DNA from: Mesorhizobium kowhaii
GTDB lineage: Bacteria > Pseudomonadota > Alphaproteobacteria > Rhizobiales > Rhizobiaceae
Assembly (NCBI RefSeq): GCF_003253745.1
Contig: NZ_MZXV01000085.1
Span: 303,367 to 367,366 of the forward strand
DNA length: 64,000 nt
Reading direction: 5' to 3'
Part shown: piece by piece, positions 8,100-14,666 of the stretch
How the letters are laid out: each line of letters starts with the position of its first letter
Numbering within the stretch: position 1 is the first letter of the stretch
Translations under genes and position numbers: made by a program
The notes under the pieces: model-generated
What the model saw: the letters and a program-made list of their open reading frames with translations, nothing else
Database searches by the model: none
Told to the model about the DNA's origin: nothing

Positions 8100-8348
8100 G
8101 TGAATGCGCTTACGAGCGAACAAGTTAGGGCTGCGAGGGCGCTAATCCGGTGGGAACAACGTGACCTGGCAGCCGCGTCGATGGTCTCGTTGCCCTCGAT
8201 AAAACGGCTCGAAACGCAATTTGGTCCGCTCGCTGCACAAGAGCGTACTGTGGACGCAATCCGCCGCGCCCTCGAAGCGGCCGGCGTCGAGTTCATCGCC
8301 GAGAACGGCGGCGGCGCCGGGGTGAGGCTGCGGAAGGGCGGCGGATGA
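8100..8348 (+). CDS. XRE-type helix-turn-helix regulator
   Basis: An 82-residue single-domain DNA-binding protein. The pattern LTSEQVRAARALIRWEQRDLA, then SLPSIKRLE and VDAIRRALEAAGVEFI, is typical of short XRE regulators common in rhizobial genomes and mobile elements. The start is GTG at 8100, with GAGGT six bases upstream and inside the right operator copy. It is divergent from the 185-aa gene. Likely an autoregulated repressor; whether it governs the element's excision or only its neighbour is unknown. Confidence 0.82.
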   Translation: MNALTSEQVRAARALIRWEQRDLAAASMVSLPSIKRLETQFGPLAAQERTVDAIRRALEAAGVEFIAENGGGAGVRLRKGGG

Positions 8349-8368
8349 CGCTTCCCACGACACGCCCG

Positions 8369-8476
8369 TCAAAGTCGTATTGTCCAATCCGCCAAGTCCG
8401 GCGCGTACCACAGATAGACAACAATCAGGATCAGCACCGCTAGCATAATCCAGAGCGTGATTGTCAGCCTGTCCAT
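8369..8476 (-). CDS. Tiny membrane protein (35 aa)
   Basis: Minus-strand open frame encoding 35 residues: MDRLTITLW, then about 15 strongly hydrophobic residues (MLAVLILIVVYLWY), then an acidic, amphipathic end. It has the form of a single-pass small membrane protein. No good ribosome site precedes the ATG, which lowers confidence. It sits in the gap between the XRE gene and another tiny membrane protein gene on the plus strand. Confidence 0.4.
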   Translation of the reverse strand: MDRLTITLWIMLAVLILIVVYLWYAPDLADWTIRL

Positions 8477-8673
8477 GGGCGGTTAGGTAATCAGTCAGCA
8501 CCCGCACCGCAATTCAAATGGTCGTGGATCATCACCTCGTGAAGCGTTGCCCCCTAGCTCATCAGCGTGATCTTCGGATCGATGTAAAAGGTCGACGACG
8601 CGCCAGAAATTGCCTGGCCGGATTGCGGCTCTACCTCTCTGGGCGTAGGGTGTCTCGCTCGGGGGAGGGCAAA

Positions 8674-8772
8674 ATGTCTGTTATTTGGGTAGGTGGAACA
8701 GCCATCGCCATTTTGGCGTTCATCGCGGTCGTGGCCATAGATTACATGAGCAACAGACCGAAGCCACACTGA
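8674..8772 (+). CDS. Tiny membrane protein (32 aa)
   Basis: A 32-residue open frame with a strong purine-rich ribosome site (GGGGGAGGG) about 4 bases before the ATG. Residues 4-22 form one membrane helix (IWVGGTAIAILAFIAVVAI), followed by a short basic tail. A symmetrical terminator lies downstream at 8889-8920. The ribosome site and terminator make it a credible gene. Function unknown; single-pass proteins of this kind in phage elements include lysis-related and superinfection-exclusion proteins. Confidence 0.55.
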   Translation: MSVIWVGGTAIAILAFIAVVAIDYMSNRPKPH

Positions 8773-9123
8773 AGCCTAGCGCCTCTTTTCGGCTTCGGCG
8801 TGATCTCCTCAATCTCGGCAACGATCTATTCATAAATGCTGATGTATGTTTGACGTGTCGGCCCGTAAGCGCGACAACTTCCACAACGAAAAGCCCGGAG
8901 CTCCCCCGCACCGGGCTTTTCTTATTTGGCATCTGGCAGCCCCGCCAGCGCGCGTTCCAGCACGGGTTTTTTCGCCCGCAACCCCTTGCTGCCTATGGCG
9001 TTGAGGCTGATTTTCCCGACAACCCCCCTTCCGAAATTTCAGCGCAGTGCGAACGGACCAGCCACGCGGTCCAAGGGGTTCGGCTAGGTCGATTCCGCAA
9101 GGCCCCCGCCCGGCACAGTGATG
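8773..9123. other. Non-coding stretch between tiny membrane gene and cytochrome gene
   Basis: No convincing gene on either strand. It holds a bidirectional terminator (8889-8920) and, at 8938-8956, a 19-bp sequence that recurs exactly at 13868-13886 in the same element. The rest looks like decayed sequence. Confidence 0.5.
8889..8920. terminator. Bidirectional intrinsic terminator
   Basis: AAAAGCCCGG at 8889-8898 pairs perfectly with CCGGGCTTTT at 8911-8920, giving a U-tract in both directions. It separates the tiny membrane protein gene (plus) from the cytochrome gene (minus). Confidence 0.75.
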
Positions 9124-9465
9124 TCACTGCGGAGCTTCGACGGTAATCTTGATCGCGGCATAGTAAGCCGCAACATTGGCGATGTCTTCATCGCTCAGGT
9201 TCTTGACGACCAACGACATCATTGAACTCTTGCGCTCTCTGGCCTTGTAAGCCATCAGCGAGTGGACGAGATAGTCGTACTTCTGCCCGGCGATATTGGG
9301 CGCTTCGCCACCGCCGGGCAGAGCTCTGCCGAGGCCATCCTTGCCGTGGCACCCTTGGCATTTCACAATGACTTTCTGACCGGCGATGCTGTCGCCTGCT
9401 GCCTGCGCAAATGACGAGGTGACCACGATGCCAGCCAGGAGGATCACAACACGCAAACTATGCAT
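9124..9465 (-). CDS. c-type cytochrome, class I, exported
   Basis: A 113-residue protein with an N-terminal signal peptide (MHSLRVVILLAGIVVTSSFAQA) and one haem-binding CQGCH at about residues 38-42. MMSLVVKNLSDEDIANVAAYYA supplies the probable methionine ligand and the C-terminal helix typical of cytochrome c4/c553-like mono-haem proteins. It would be periplasmic and carry electrons. The start MHSLRVV places the signal peptide at the N-terminus. It is divergent from the 9618 gene, and a palindrome lies between them. A redox cargo gene is unusual inside a phage-type element. Confidence 0.88.
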   Translation of the reverse strand: MHSLRVVILLAGIVVTSSFAQAAGDSIAGQKVIVKCQGCHGKDGLGRALPGGGEAPNIAGQKYDYLVHSLMAYKARERKSSMMSLVVKNLSDEDIANVAAYYAAIKITVEAPQ

Positions 9466-9571
9466 CTCGAAGTCCTCCCATCGGTTGACACACAAATGTT
9501 CAATCTAAGAGCTTTCCGAGCGCGGTCCAGCTATGAGCGACGGCAAGCGAGTTTGCGCCTCCAGTCGAATA

Positions 9572-9610
9572 TTAGCAAGCGCTTGACTAATGCCCCTCGC
9601 GCTCCAGAAT
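9572..9610 (+). promoter_or_regulatory. Promoter with embedded palindrome for the 9618 gene
   Basis: CTTGAC (9582-9587), 17-base spacer, CAGAAT (9605-9610). The -35 lies inside an imperfect palindrome, TTAGCAAGCGCTTGACTAA (9572-9590). The expected transcription start falls at about 9617, directly before the ATG at 9618, so the message would be leaderless. The 10-mer TTAGCAAGCG also occurs at 11991-12000 upstream of the ligase gene. Confidence 0.5.
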
Positions 9611-9617
9611 CCTCTAC

Positions 9618-9920
9618 ATGGTGCGGGGAATTGGCATTGGTGATCTGGTGGCGGTAACAGCCACCGTGCGGCGGCGGGTCGATGACGACACCGTTAGCGT
9701 TTCGATTCCATCCTACGACTTCCCGCACTCCATCCGCGACTCGTCCAAGGTCAAGCGCGGCCTGCAGTTAGAGTTGACTGGCGAGGTCACCCGTATCGAC
9801 GAGGATAGCGTGACGATCGCCCTGGGGCCGCTGGTGACGGTCAGCATCGACAAGGTTCGGCTGGTGGAAAAATACCGGCCGCCGACACGAAAGAAGCGGG
9901 TGCGCGACACGGTCGATTAG
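9618..9920 (+). CDS. Hypothetical beta-rich protein, probably leaderless
   Basis: A 100-residue protein rich in alternating hydrophobic residues (DLVAVTATVRRRVDDDTVSVSI; VTRIDEDSVTIAL), which suggests an OB- or SH3-like small beta barrel, with a basic C-terminus. No ribosome site precedes the ATG, and the -10 element ends only 7 bases upstream, so translation probably begins on a leaderless message. It ends 3 bases inside the convergent gene at 9917. Not recognised as a named family; a nucleic-acid binding role is a guess. Confidence 0.6.
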   Translation: MVRGIGIGDLVAVTATVRRRVDDDTVSVSIPSYDFPHSIRDSSKVKRGLQLELTGEVTRIDEDSVTIALGPLVTVSIDKVRLVEKYRPPTRKKRVRDTVD

Positions 9921-10315
9921 CTGCGGTTGTTTAAACATTCCCTAACGTAAGAACGTCTCTTGAACGTTTCGCGAACGGAAAGAGGCTTTCCTATACCGCG
10001 CGGTTTGTCGGCGTACAATTTGGCAAACTTACCTGCTACGCGCCGGCCTGTGGAAATCGTGACGCGGACCTTTAGCGATTCGTCGGACAATGAAATTCCG
10101 CGATGGCGGTTCGCAGCTTCGATCCGCGCGTCAACTTCGCGTGGCGCGGTAACTGCTTCGCGGGCGATGATTTCACCGCTGCGCTCGATGACGACGAGGT
10201 ATCGATTTCGATTGACGGGCATTGCCCAAACGATAGCGGCCGAAGGCAAGTCGGAAAACTGTGTTGCTGGCCTTTCGCCCTGCGTGACGATCACAAACTG
10301 TTTCGCCTCGGTCAT
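9917..10315 (-). CDS. Hypothetical protein
   Basis: A 132-residue basic protein with no recognised domain. MTEAKQFVIVTQ is a sensible start; an in-frame upstream start would add 14 residues. It has a strand-rich N-terminal half (IVWAMPVNRNRYLVVIERSGE) and an arginine-rich C-terminus. It converges on the 9618 gene with a 4-base overlap of the 3' ends. A strong GC hairpin lies upstream at 10341-10369. Function unknown. Confidence 0.55.
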   Translation of the reverse strand: MTEAKQFVIVTQGERPATQFSDLPSAAIVWAMPVNRNRYLVVIERSGEIIAREAVTAPREVDARIEAANRHRGISLSDESLKVRVTISTGRRVAGKFAKLYADKPRGIGKPLSVRETFKRRSYVRECLNNRS

Positions 10316-10340
10316 TCTTCGCCTTGTTAAAGGCGTGTAA

Positions 10341-10369
10341 CCCGCCGCTCCATTCACGGCAGCGGCGGG
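10341..10369. other. GC-rich inverted repeat
   Basis: CCCGCCGCT pairs with AGCGGCGGG around an 11-base loop. It lacks a clear U-tract on either side, so it may be a weak terminator for the gene at 10509-10733 or simply a structured spacer. Confidence 0.35.
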
Positions 10370-10508
10370 CCGTCCCTAGGGATCGCGGGACTTGCCGGGG
10401 GTGTTGGTTCGCCCCTGCTGTTTTCGATGACGCAATAACCGTGCCAACCCATTGTGACCCATTGAGGGGCACATTGGCGCTTCCTTCGCTGCCGCGCCAA
10501 TCGCCCTT

Positions 10509-10733
10509 CTATTCGAAAGTCGGCTTCCAGTCGCGGTTGCTCCTCGCCTGGATGCCTTCGTAGCAGCCGAAAAGGCCAACCAAATCCCAATGCATCGAGC
10601 CGTGATCAGCTCCGAGCCTGTCGATCAATGCAGGAACATCGAGCTTGGTCGACTTGCAGCACATCGGGTGCCCGCAGTTGACATAGAGGCTTTCGCTAGC
10701 GGCCAGGGTGTCGGCGAGGGTTTTTTGAGGCAT
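10509..10733 (-). CDS. Small cysteine-motif protein
   Basis: A 74-residue protein. CGHPMCC at about residues 20-26 followed by LDVPALIDRLGADHGSMHWDL resembles a family of short rhizobial proteins in which a second cysteine pair normally follows. Here the sequence after LFGCYEG loses that pair, so the zinc site may be incomplete or the C-terminus altered. Start MPQKTL taken at 10733. Function unknown. Confidence 0.5.
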   Translation of the reverse strand: MPQKTLADTLAASESLYVNCGHPMCCKSTKLDVPALIDRLGADHGSMHWDLVGLFGCYEGIQARSNRDWKPTFE

Positions 10734-10830
10734 GGCGATCTCCGTTGAAGGGCTCGCCGCAACGAAGGATCATATTCCTGATATCGATGGCGCCGGCAAG
10801 GCCATCAGAGCAGAGAGAGCGCCATCTCGT

Positions 10831-11037
10831 TTATTTCGCTACGAGGGCGAACCGCTCGCAGCGGGTTTTGGAATGGTTGAGCTCCACGCCTGTTCCGGTG
10901 AAATATTGGCACGCGAACAAGCCCGATGCTTCCTTTTCCTCATGGATGAGCAGTTGGGTGGACGTAGCTATCAACGCTATAGCGGTTCCCGCTGCACTTA
11001 AGACTATCAGGACAACGAGACCGATGATCAATTGCAT
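10831..11037 (-). CDS. Small membrane-anchored protein
   Basis: A 68-residue protein starting with one membrane helix (QLIIGLVVLIVLSAAGTAIALIA) and a short hydrophilic tail with two cysteines and CQYFTGTG, a motif I associate with small rhizobial membrane proteins. GGGAGGAG lies about 7 bases before the ATG at 11037. It is immediately downstream of, and on the same strand as, the DNA ligase gene (4-base gap), so the two are probably co-transcribed. Confidence 0.55.
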   Translation of the reverse strand: MQLIIGLVVLIVLSAAGTAIALIATSTQLLIHEEKEASGLFACQYFTGTGVELNHSKTRCERFALVAK

Positions 11038-11041
11038 CTCC

Positions 11042-11926
11042 TCACTCCTCCCGAAAATCCTGGAGCGAAGCGTGGCGAAGGTCTTCCTCGCCGCGTAGGT
11101 GCTTCACACGGCCGATTAAGCCCGGCTTGACCCATTGCGTCGCCGGCCGCTTCATGCCCTTTGGCGCGGTCCCCGCATGGTCCTGGACGCGTGTCCATAG
11201 CCGCTCGCGCATCTCACGGTTCAAGGTGATGAAAGCCGAGCCGACATAGCGGCCAGTGCCCCGCTCGGCCATGAGCGCAAAGGCAGGCTTGCCGTTCTCC
11301 CGCTCGACGCCGAGCAATTCAAACTCGCTTTCGGTGAAGGCCTTGATCTTCAACCATGCAGTCGATCGGCCGCTGCGGTACTTGCTGTCCCGGCGCTTCG
11401 ACACCATCCCTTCAAGCCCCGCCTGGTCGACCAGATGGAAAATGGCCTTGGCGTCGCCCGGCAGCGCCTCGCTGAACTGGATGTGGCTGTCCGGTTCGAT
11501 CAGGCCGTGAAGGATCTCACGCCGGTCCTCCAGAGGCATGTCGCGAAGGTCGTGACCATTGAGATGCAGCAGATCGAAGGCGACGAAATAGAGGTCGTGC
11601 TGGCGCTGCGTGATCGCCTTCCGCAAGGCCGCGAAGTCTGAAAGGCCGGCTTCGTTCAGAACGACGATCTCGCCGTCGATGATGGCGCTTTCGGCGTCGA
11701 GCGCCTTGGCCGCCGCGGCGAGGTCCCGGTACTTCGACGTCCAGTCGTGACCGTTCATGGTGAAGATGCGGACCTTGCCGGCGTCAAAGACGATCTGCGA
11801 TCGATAGCCGTCGAACTTGACCTCGTGAATCCATTCGCCTCCCTCGGGAGGCTTCTCCACCAAGGTCGGCAGTAACGGTTCGATGAAATCCAGCCGGCCG
11901 CCGGCTCCCACTCGCTTTTGACGCAC
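11042..11926 (-). CDS. ATP-dependent DNA ligase, LigD-ligase-domain type
   Basis: A 294-residue stand-alone ligase. EVKFDGYR around residue 37 holds the lysine that becomes adenylated. FVAFDLLHLNG, EGMVSKRRDSKYRSGRS and WLKIK match later nucleotidyltransferase motifs, and an OB-fold C-terminal part follows. It corresponds to the ligase domain of LigD without the polymerase or nuclease domains. No Ku gene is near. It would seal nicks or support end joining. As cargo on a phage-like element it could act in the element's replication or circularisation; that is inference. Confidence 0.88.
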   Translation of the reverse strand: MRQKRVGAGGRLDFIEPLLPTLVEKPPEGGEWIHEVKFDGYRSQIVFDAGKVRIFTMNGHDWTSKYRDLAAAAKALDAESAIIDGEIVVLNEAGLSDFAALRKAITQRQHDLYFVAFDLLHLNGHDLRDMPLEDRREILHGLIEPDSHIQFSEALPGDAKAIFHLVDQAGLEGMVSKRRDSKYRSGRSTAWLKIKAFTESEFELLGVERENGKPAFALMAERGTGRYVGSAFITLNREMRERLWTRVQDHAGTAPKGMKRPATQWVKPGLIGRVKHLRGEEDLRHASLQDFREE

Positions 11927-12170
11927 GGAATCGAGTCTAGCCCCCTCCGATTAGACGGCTAGGGGAACGGAACATGATCATTTTACTAAATTAGCAAGCG
12001 ATGATGCATGAGAGAGCCTATATTGAAGTCAGCCGGCACAACCGCCACCCCCTACGCGCCGGTTAGGCTCGGCGCCAGTCCCCCCTCGATGCGACGCCGG
12101 GCCGCTGTTCCGCATTGGCGGCGTCTCGCAAGCCGCTGGTCAACCTACGCACCTTCGAAAGGAAACCGTT

Positions 12171-12386
12171 ATGTTCGCAGGGGATATTGCGGAACGGCGA
12201 CTGAAAATTCTGGTGGAGCAGTACGTCGAAGCAAGGAAAAAGAACCACGATTTCGTGTCTACTGAGCTTGCCGGCAAAACGATCCGCCAGTTTATTTCCC
12301 CACCGATCGGGGATCAGGCCCTTGATAACATGATTGCGAAATGCGCCGTCGAGCATGGGCTTAACGTTCGTTTTGACCGTAAGTAA
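12171..12386 (+). CDS. Hypothetical small protein
   Basis: A 71-residue mostly helical protein with AAAGGA about 7 bases before the ATG, a fair ribosome site. No family recognised. Followed by a GC hairpin at 12408-12425. It faces the ligase gene across a 244-base divergent gap that contains no other gene. Confidence 0.5.
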   Translation: MFAGDIAERRLKILVEQYVEARKKNHDFVSTELAGKTIRQFISPPIGDQALDNMIAKCAVEHGLNVRFDRK

Positions 12387-12407
12387 GGACCATTCTGTCA
12401 AACGAAA

Positions 12408-12425
12408 GCCCGCCAGGCAGCGGGC
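12408..12425. terminator. GC hairpin, terminator-like
   Basis: GCCCGC and GCGGGC with a 6-base loop, preceded by AAA. Same family as the other hairpins in the element. It lies between two convergent small genes (12171 plus, 12492 minus). Confidence 0.4.
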
Positions 12426-12491
12426 GTAGATATGACGAAATGGCGCGCCCCTCAGCGCGCCACCTCATTCACAATACAGCGTTGGCTGCGG

Positions 12492-12776
12492 CTAGTTGGC
12501 GCCGCCGAGCTGCTTGGTCATCTTGCAGAAATTGTCGTGCGCTTTGGCGATGGCTTCGTCGCCGCATTCCTTCATCATCCCGGCGCGTTCGTCTTCCTTC
12601 ATCGCCATCCACGCCGCCTTGAACTCGGCTTCCGACTTCATGGTCTTCATGCCGGCATCGGTGAAGAAGGGAGACATCTTCGCCGGGTCATCGAGCGCCG
12701 ACGTATTGCCAGCAAGAGCTGAGCCAGTCATCATCGCAAGCGCCATCGCGCCCATCGTGAGCATTTTGAAGTTCAT
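12492..12776 (-). CDS. Exported small methionine-rich protein
   Basis: A 94-residue protein with a clear Sec signal peptide (MNFKMLTMGAMALAMMTGSALA) and a mature part of about 72 residues with nine methionines and two cysteines. No family recognised. It would be periplasmic. A purine-rich AGGGAGGA lies upstream of the ATG. Together with the cytochrome it makes two exported proteins in the element's cargo zone. Methionine content hints at metal contact, but that is speculative. Confidence 0.65.
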   Translation of the reverse strand: MNFKMLTMGAMALAMMTGSALAGNTSALDDPAKMSPFFTDAGMKTMKSEAEFKAAWMAMKEDERAGMMKECGDEAIAKAHDNFCKMTKQLGGAN

Positions 12777-12867
12777 GGAAATTCCTCCCTGTTAAAAGCT
12801 GCTAGAGCAGCAGCTTCATTGCAGTGAACGAATATTTTGGGGAAAAGTTTCCCGCATCGCTACAACG

Positions 12868-12896
12868 AAAAAGCCCGCCACCTTTCGGCAGCGGGC
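12868..12896 (-). terminator. Intrinsic terminator-like hairpin
   Basis: GCCCGC at 12873-12878 pairs with GCGGGC at 12891-12896 with AAAAA just left, giving a U-tract on the minus strand. Nearly the same sequence as the hairpin at 7251-7281. Confidence 0.5.
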
Positions 12897-12968
12897 CAGC
12901 TTGGGGAATCACTGGGGGACAGTGATCCAGCCGAACGTCGTCGGCGCGACAATGTTCCAACGGTCAGG

Positions 12969-13002
12969 AAAAAGGCCCGCCCGGAATGGGATACGGGCGG
13001 GC
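12969..13002 (-). terminator. Intrinsic terminator-like hairpin
   Basis: GCCCGCCCG at 12975-12983 pairs perfectly with CGGGCGGGC at 12994-13002; AAAAA on the left gives a minus-strand U-tract. No minus-strand gene ends nearby, so it may be a relic or end an unrecognised transcript. Confidence 0.5.
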
Positions 13003-13223
13003 AGGGTCTGGAGTGCGCTGGGATCAACCAGCATAGCGTCAACGAGCGGAGGAGGAGGTTGGTTGCGCGGGATGGTAGACCAGTCAGAGTTGACCGCGTG
13101 CTCTGCCGTGCCTGTAATCGATTATATCGCCGCCCATTCCCCCTATGGCTGGGTAGCGGCCCATTCACCGTTCGTTCACCAAGATTAGCGCACACTCATA
13201 AGCGGACATGCTTAGGAGGCGTC

Positions 13224-13427
13224 ATGACCAACAAGCTGACAAGCGCCGCAGAAATGGCTCGGTCCGTCGGTGTTGATCCGAAAGCGTTTCGACTGGCTTT
13301 GCGAGACGCGCAGTTCCCTTGGCAGCACCAGATCAACGGTGATTGGGACGTGGAACTCGATAGCCCAGAGCACTCGTCAATGCGGACCGTGCTAGTAACC
13401 CTCTTAAAGAAGCGGAAGAAGCCCTAA
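13224..13427 (+). CDS. Small helix-turn-helix-like protein
   Basis: A 67-residue basic protein with TAGGAGGC directly upstream of the ATG at 13224. TSAAEMARSVGVDPKAFRLALRD has the spacing of a DNA-binding helix-turn-helix, followed by a short strand pair (WQHQINGDWDVEL). No named family recognised. A GC hairpin follows at 13457-13479. Possibly a regulator of the element. Confidence 0.55.
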   Translation: MTNKLTSAAEMARSVGVDPKAFRLALRDAQFPWQHQINGDWDVELDSPEHSSMRTVLVTLLKKRKKP

Positions 13428-13456
13428 TGCCGACCGGACGGTAAAGGTCAGTAGCG

Positions 13457-13479
13457 GCCCGCCTTATGGAAGGGCGGGT
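13457..13479. terminator. GC hairpin after the 13224 gene
   Basis: CCCGCC pairs with GGCGGG around a 9-base loop, 30 bases past the stop of the 13224 gene. The following sequence is only moderately T-rich, so termination would be weak. Confidence 0.4.
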
Positions 13480-13519
13480 CTCCTACAGGAATCTGTAGCA
13501 GCCATTCCCCTACGGCTGG

Positions 13520-13765
13520 TCAGCCAAGGAGCTTCGTGAAGTCTTTGCGCCGCGCTCGTACTGCGGCCAGCAATTCAGCATCGTCAATGGCGGTTCCGCT
13601 TTGAAAGATGGCCAGCACGGTTGACGCCAGAAGCTCGCCATCCACCGATTTGCGGTCCAACCTGGCATCTGCGCATATCCGGTCGAATACACGCTGACAG
13701 GTCGCCAAATCTTCCGGGCTTAGGAATTGGCTTTGCGGGATACGTAGCATCTCTGCCTCCCTCAA
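13520..13765 (-). CDS. Hypothetical small helical protein
   Basis: An 81-residue protein. LSPEDLATCQRVFDRICADARL resembles small rhizobial proteins of unknown function that share an xLxxVFDxxC segment. The start may be MREAE or the internal MLRIP five residues later. No membrane segment or signal is visible. It stands alone between two gaps. Confidence 0.55.
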   Translation of the reverse strand: MREAEMLRIPQSQFLSPEDLATCQRVFDRICADARLDRKSVDGELLASTVLAIFQSGTAIDDAELLAAVRARRKDFTKLLG

Positions 13766-13947
13766 AATGGGCGAGAGTGCAGTCTAGTCTCCCAAGCGGC
13801 GATTGCCCCTCACGAGCGCCGACGAAGATAGAATACGCTCAATGGCGCATTTCGCGAGTCCTCAGATAGCCCCGCCAGCGCGCGTTTCGGTCGGCCGCTC
13901 TCCTACAGCGCCGAAGCGCCCCGCGCGTCCTGGCGCCCGCCTTGTGC

Positions 13948-14202
13948 CTAGGCCTTGGCTTCTTTCCGCTGCTTGGTGGCGTTCATTTGCCGGCCGCGAC
14001 GCTGATTGCACTGCCAACAGGCGGCGGCCAGATTGGACCGCTCGTTGGTGCCGCCATACATTTTGGGCTTCTTGTGCTCAAGGGTGGGTTGCTTCGGTCT
14101 GGTCTCGGCGAAGGGCTTCCTGCAATAGCAGCATTTCCCGCCTTGGAGCTCGACCAGTTCGCTACGCGCCTTGGCTGAATTGAATTTCAGCTTCTTCTTC
14201 AT
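13948..14202 (-). CDS. HNH endonuclease
   Basis: An 84-residue HNH nuclease. KCCYCRKPF and CWQCNQRRG supply two CxxC zinc knuckles, and LEHKKPKMYGGTNERSNL is the beta-beta-alpha metal core with the general-base histidine in LEHKKP. MKKKLKF at 14202 is a typical start. HNH nucleases lie beside packaging genes in many tailed phages and can assist terminase. Here it ends the minus-strand morphogenesis series, about 60 bases after the 22-residue membrane peptide gene. Confidence 0.82.
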   Translation of the reverse strand: MKKKLKFNSAKARSELVELQGGKCCYCRKPFAETRPKQPTLEHKKPKMYGGTNERSNLAAACWQCNQRRGRQMNATKQRKEAKA

Positions 14203-14265
14203 GGGGGTTGGTTCCCTCCTTTTTCTTTTGAAGGGATCACAGCCAGCACAAAACGTCAATCGCCC

Positions 14266-14334
14266 CTAGGCCGGCCACCAAGCCAGCGCCAAGACGACGC
14301 CAGCGGACAGGGTGAAGGCGAGCCAGGCGATCAT
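14266..14334 (-). CDS. 22-residue membrane peptide, coupled to upstream gene
   Basis: MIAWLAFTLSAGVVLALAWW is almost entirely one membrane helix. Its ATG overlaps the stop of the preceding gene (ATGA at 14334-14331), the usual sign of translational coupling. It is too short for most annotation programs. The overlap pattern shared with its neighbours supports it being real. Role unknown; a membrane contact for tail or lysis function is possible. Confidence 0.45.
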   Translation of the reverse strand: MIAWLAFTLSAGVVLALAWWPA

Positions 14335-14666
14335 GCCTGCCCCTCGGATGGCCCGTAGGCCATCTGCACGATCTCGGCCGCCGTCATCATGGCAAGCGCG
14401 TATTCGTTGCCGAAGGCCTGCCACAATGTGAACGGGATCGCTGCCTTGACGGCCGAGCCGTCTTCGAGCTCCACAATGAGGCCGACCCATTCTCCCTTCG
14501 GCGCTGGCCCGAATTGAAGGCCGACCACATGCCGGCTTGGGAAGTCGCCGAACCGCTCCTGAAACGTCGCCTGGTGAGCGCGCACCGTAGGGTCGTGCTG
14601 ATCGCCGGGCTTCGGGATCGTCTTCGTATCGAAGTCGGGAATCAGGCTCTCATCAAAAGTGGTCAT
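14331..14666 (-). CDS. Conserved-type phage tail-region protein, unknown function
   Basis: A 111-residue acidic protein directly after the tape measure gene; the ATG overlaps the tape measure stop by one base (TGATG). A TTG at 14669 is an alternative start. No domain recognised. Its place between tape measure and HNH genes and its acidity suggest a virion-assembly or chaperone role, which is inference only. Confidence 0.6.
   Translation of the reverse strand: MTTFDESLIPDFDTKTIPKPGDQHDPTVRAHQATFQERFGDFPSRHVVGLQFGPAPKGEWVGLIVELEDGSAVKAAIPFTLWQAFGNEYALAMMTAAEIVQMAYGPSEGQA

Larger units (their letters stand above)
12777..13223. other. Gene-poor stretch with two terminator hairpins
   Basis: No supported gene on either strand over 447 bases. 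Two GC hairpins with minus-strand U-tracts occur (12868-12896 and 12969-13002). Open frames here are short, basic and lack ribosome sites, so I regard it as intergenic or decayed. Confidence 0.5.

Noticed and set aside
12860..13195. 111-residue minus-strand frame in the cargo zone
   Set aside because: It runs through two GC hairpins, is Arg/Ser/Pro-rich and has no ribosome site or protein-like pattern.
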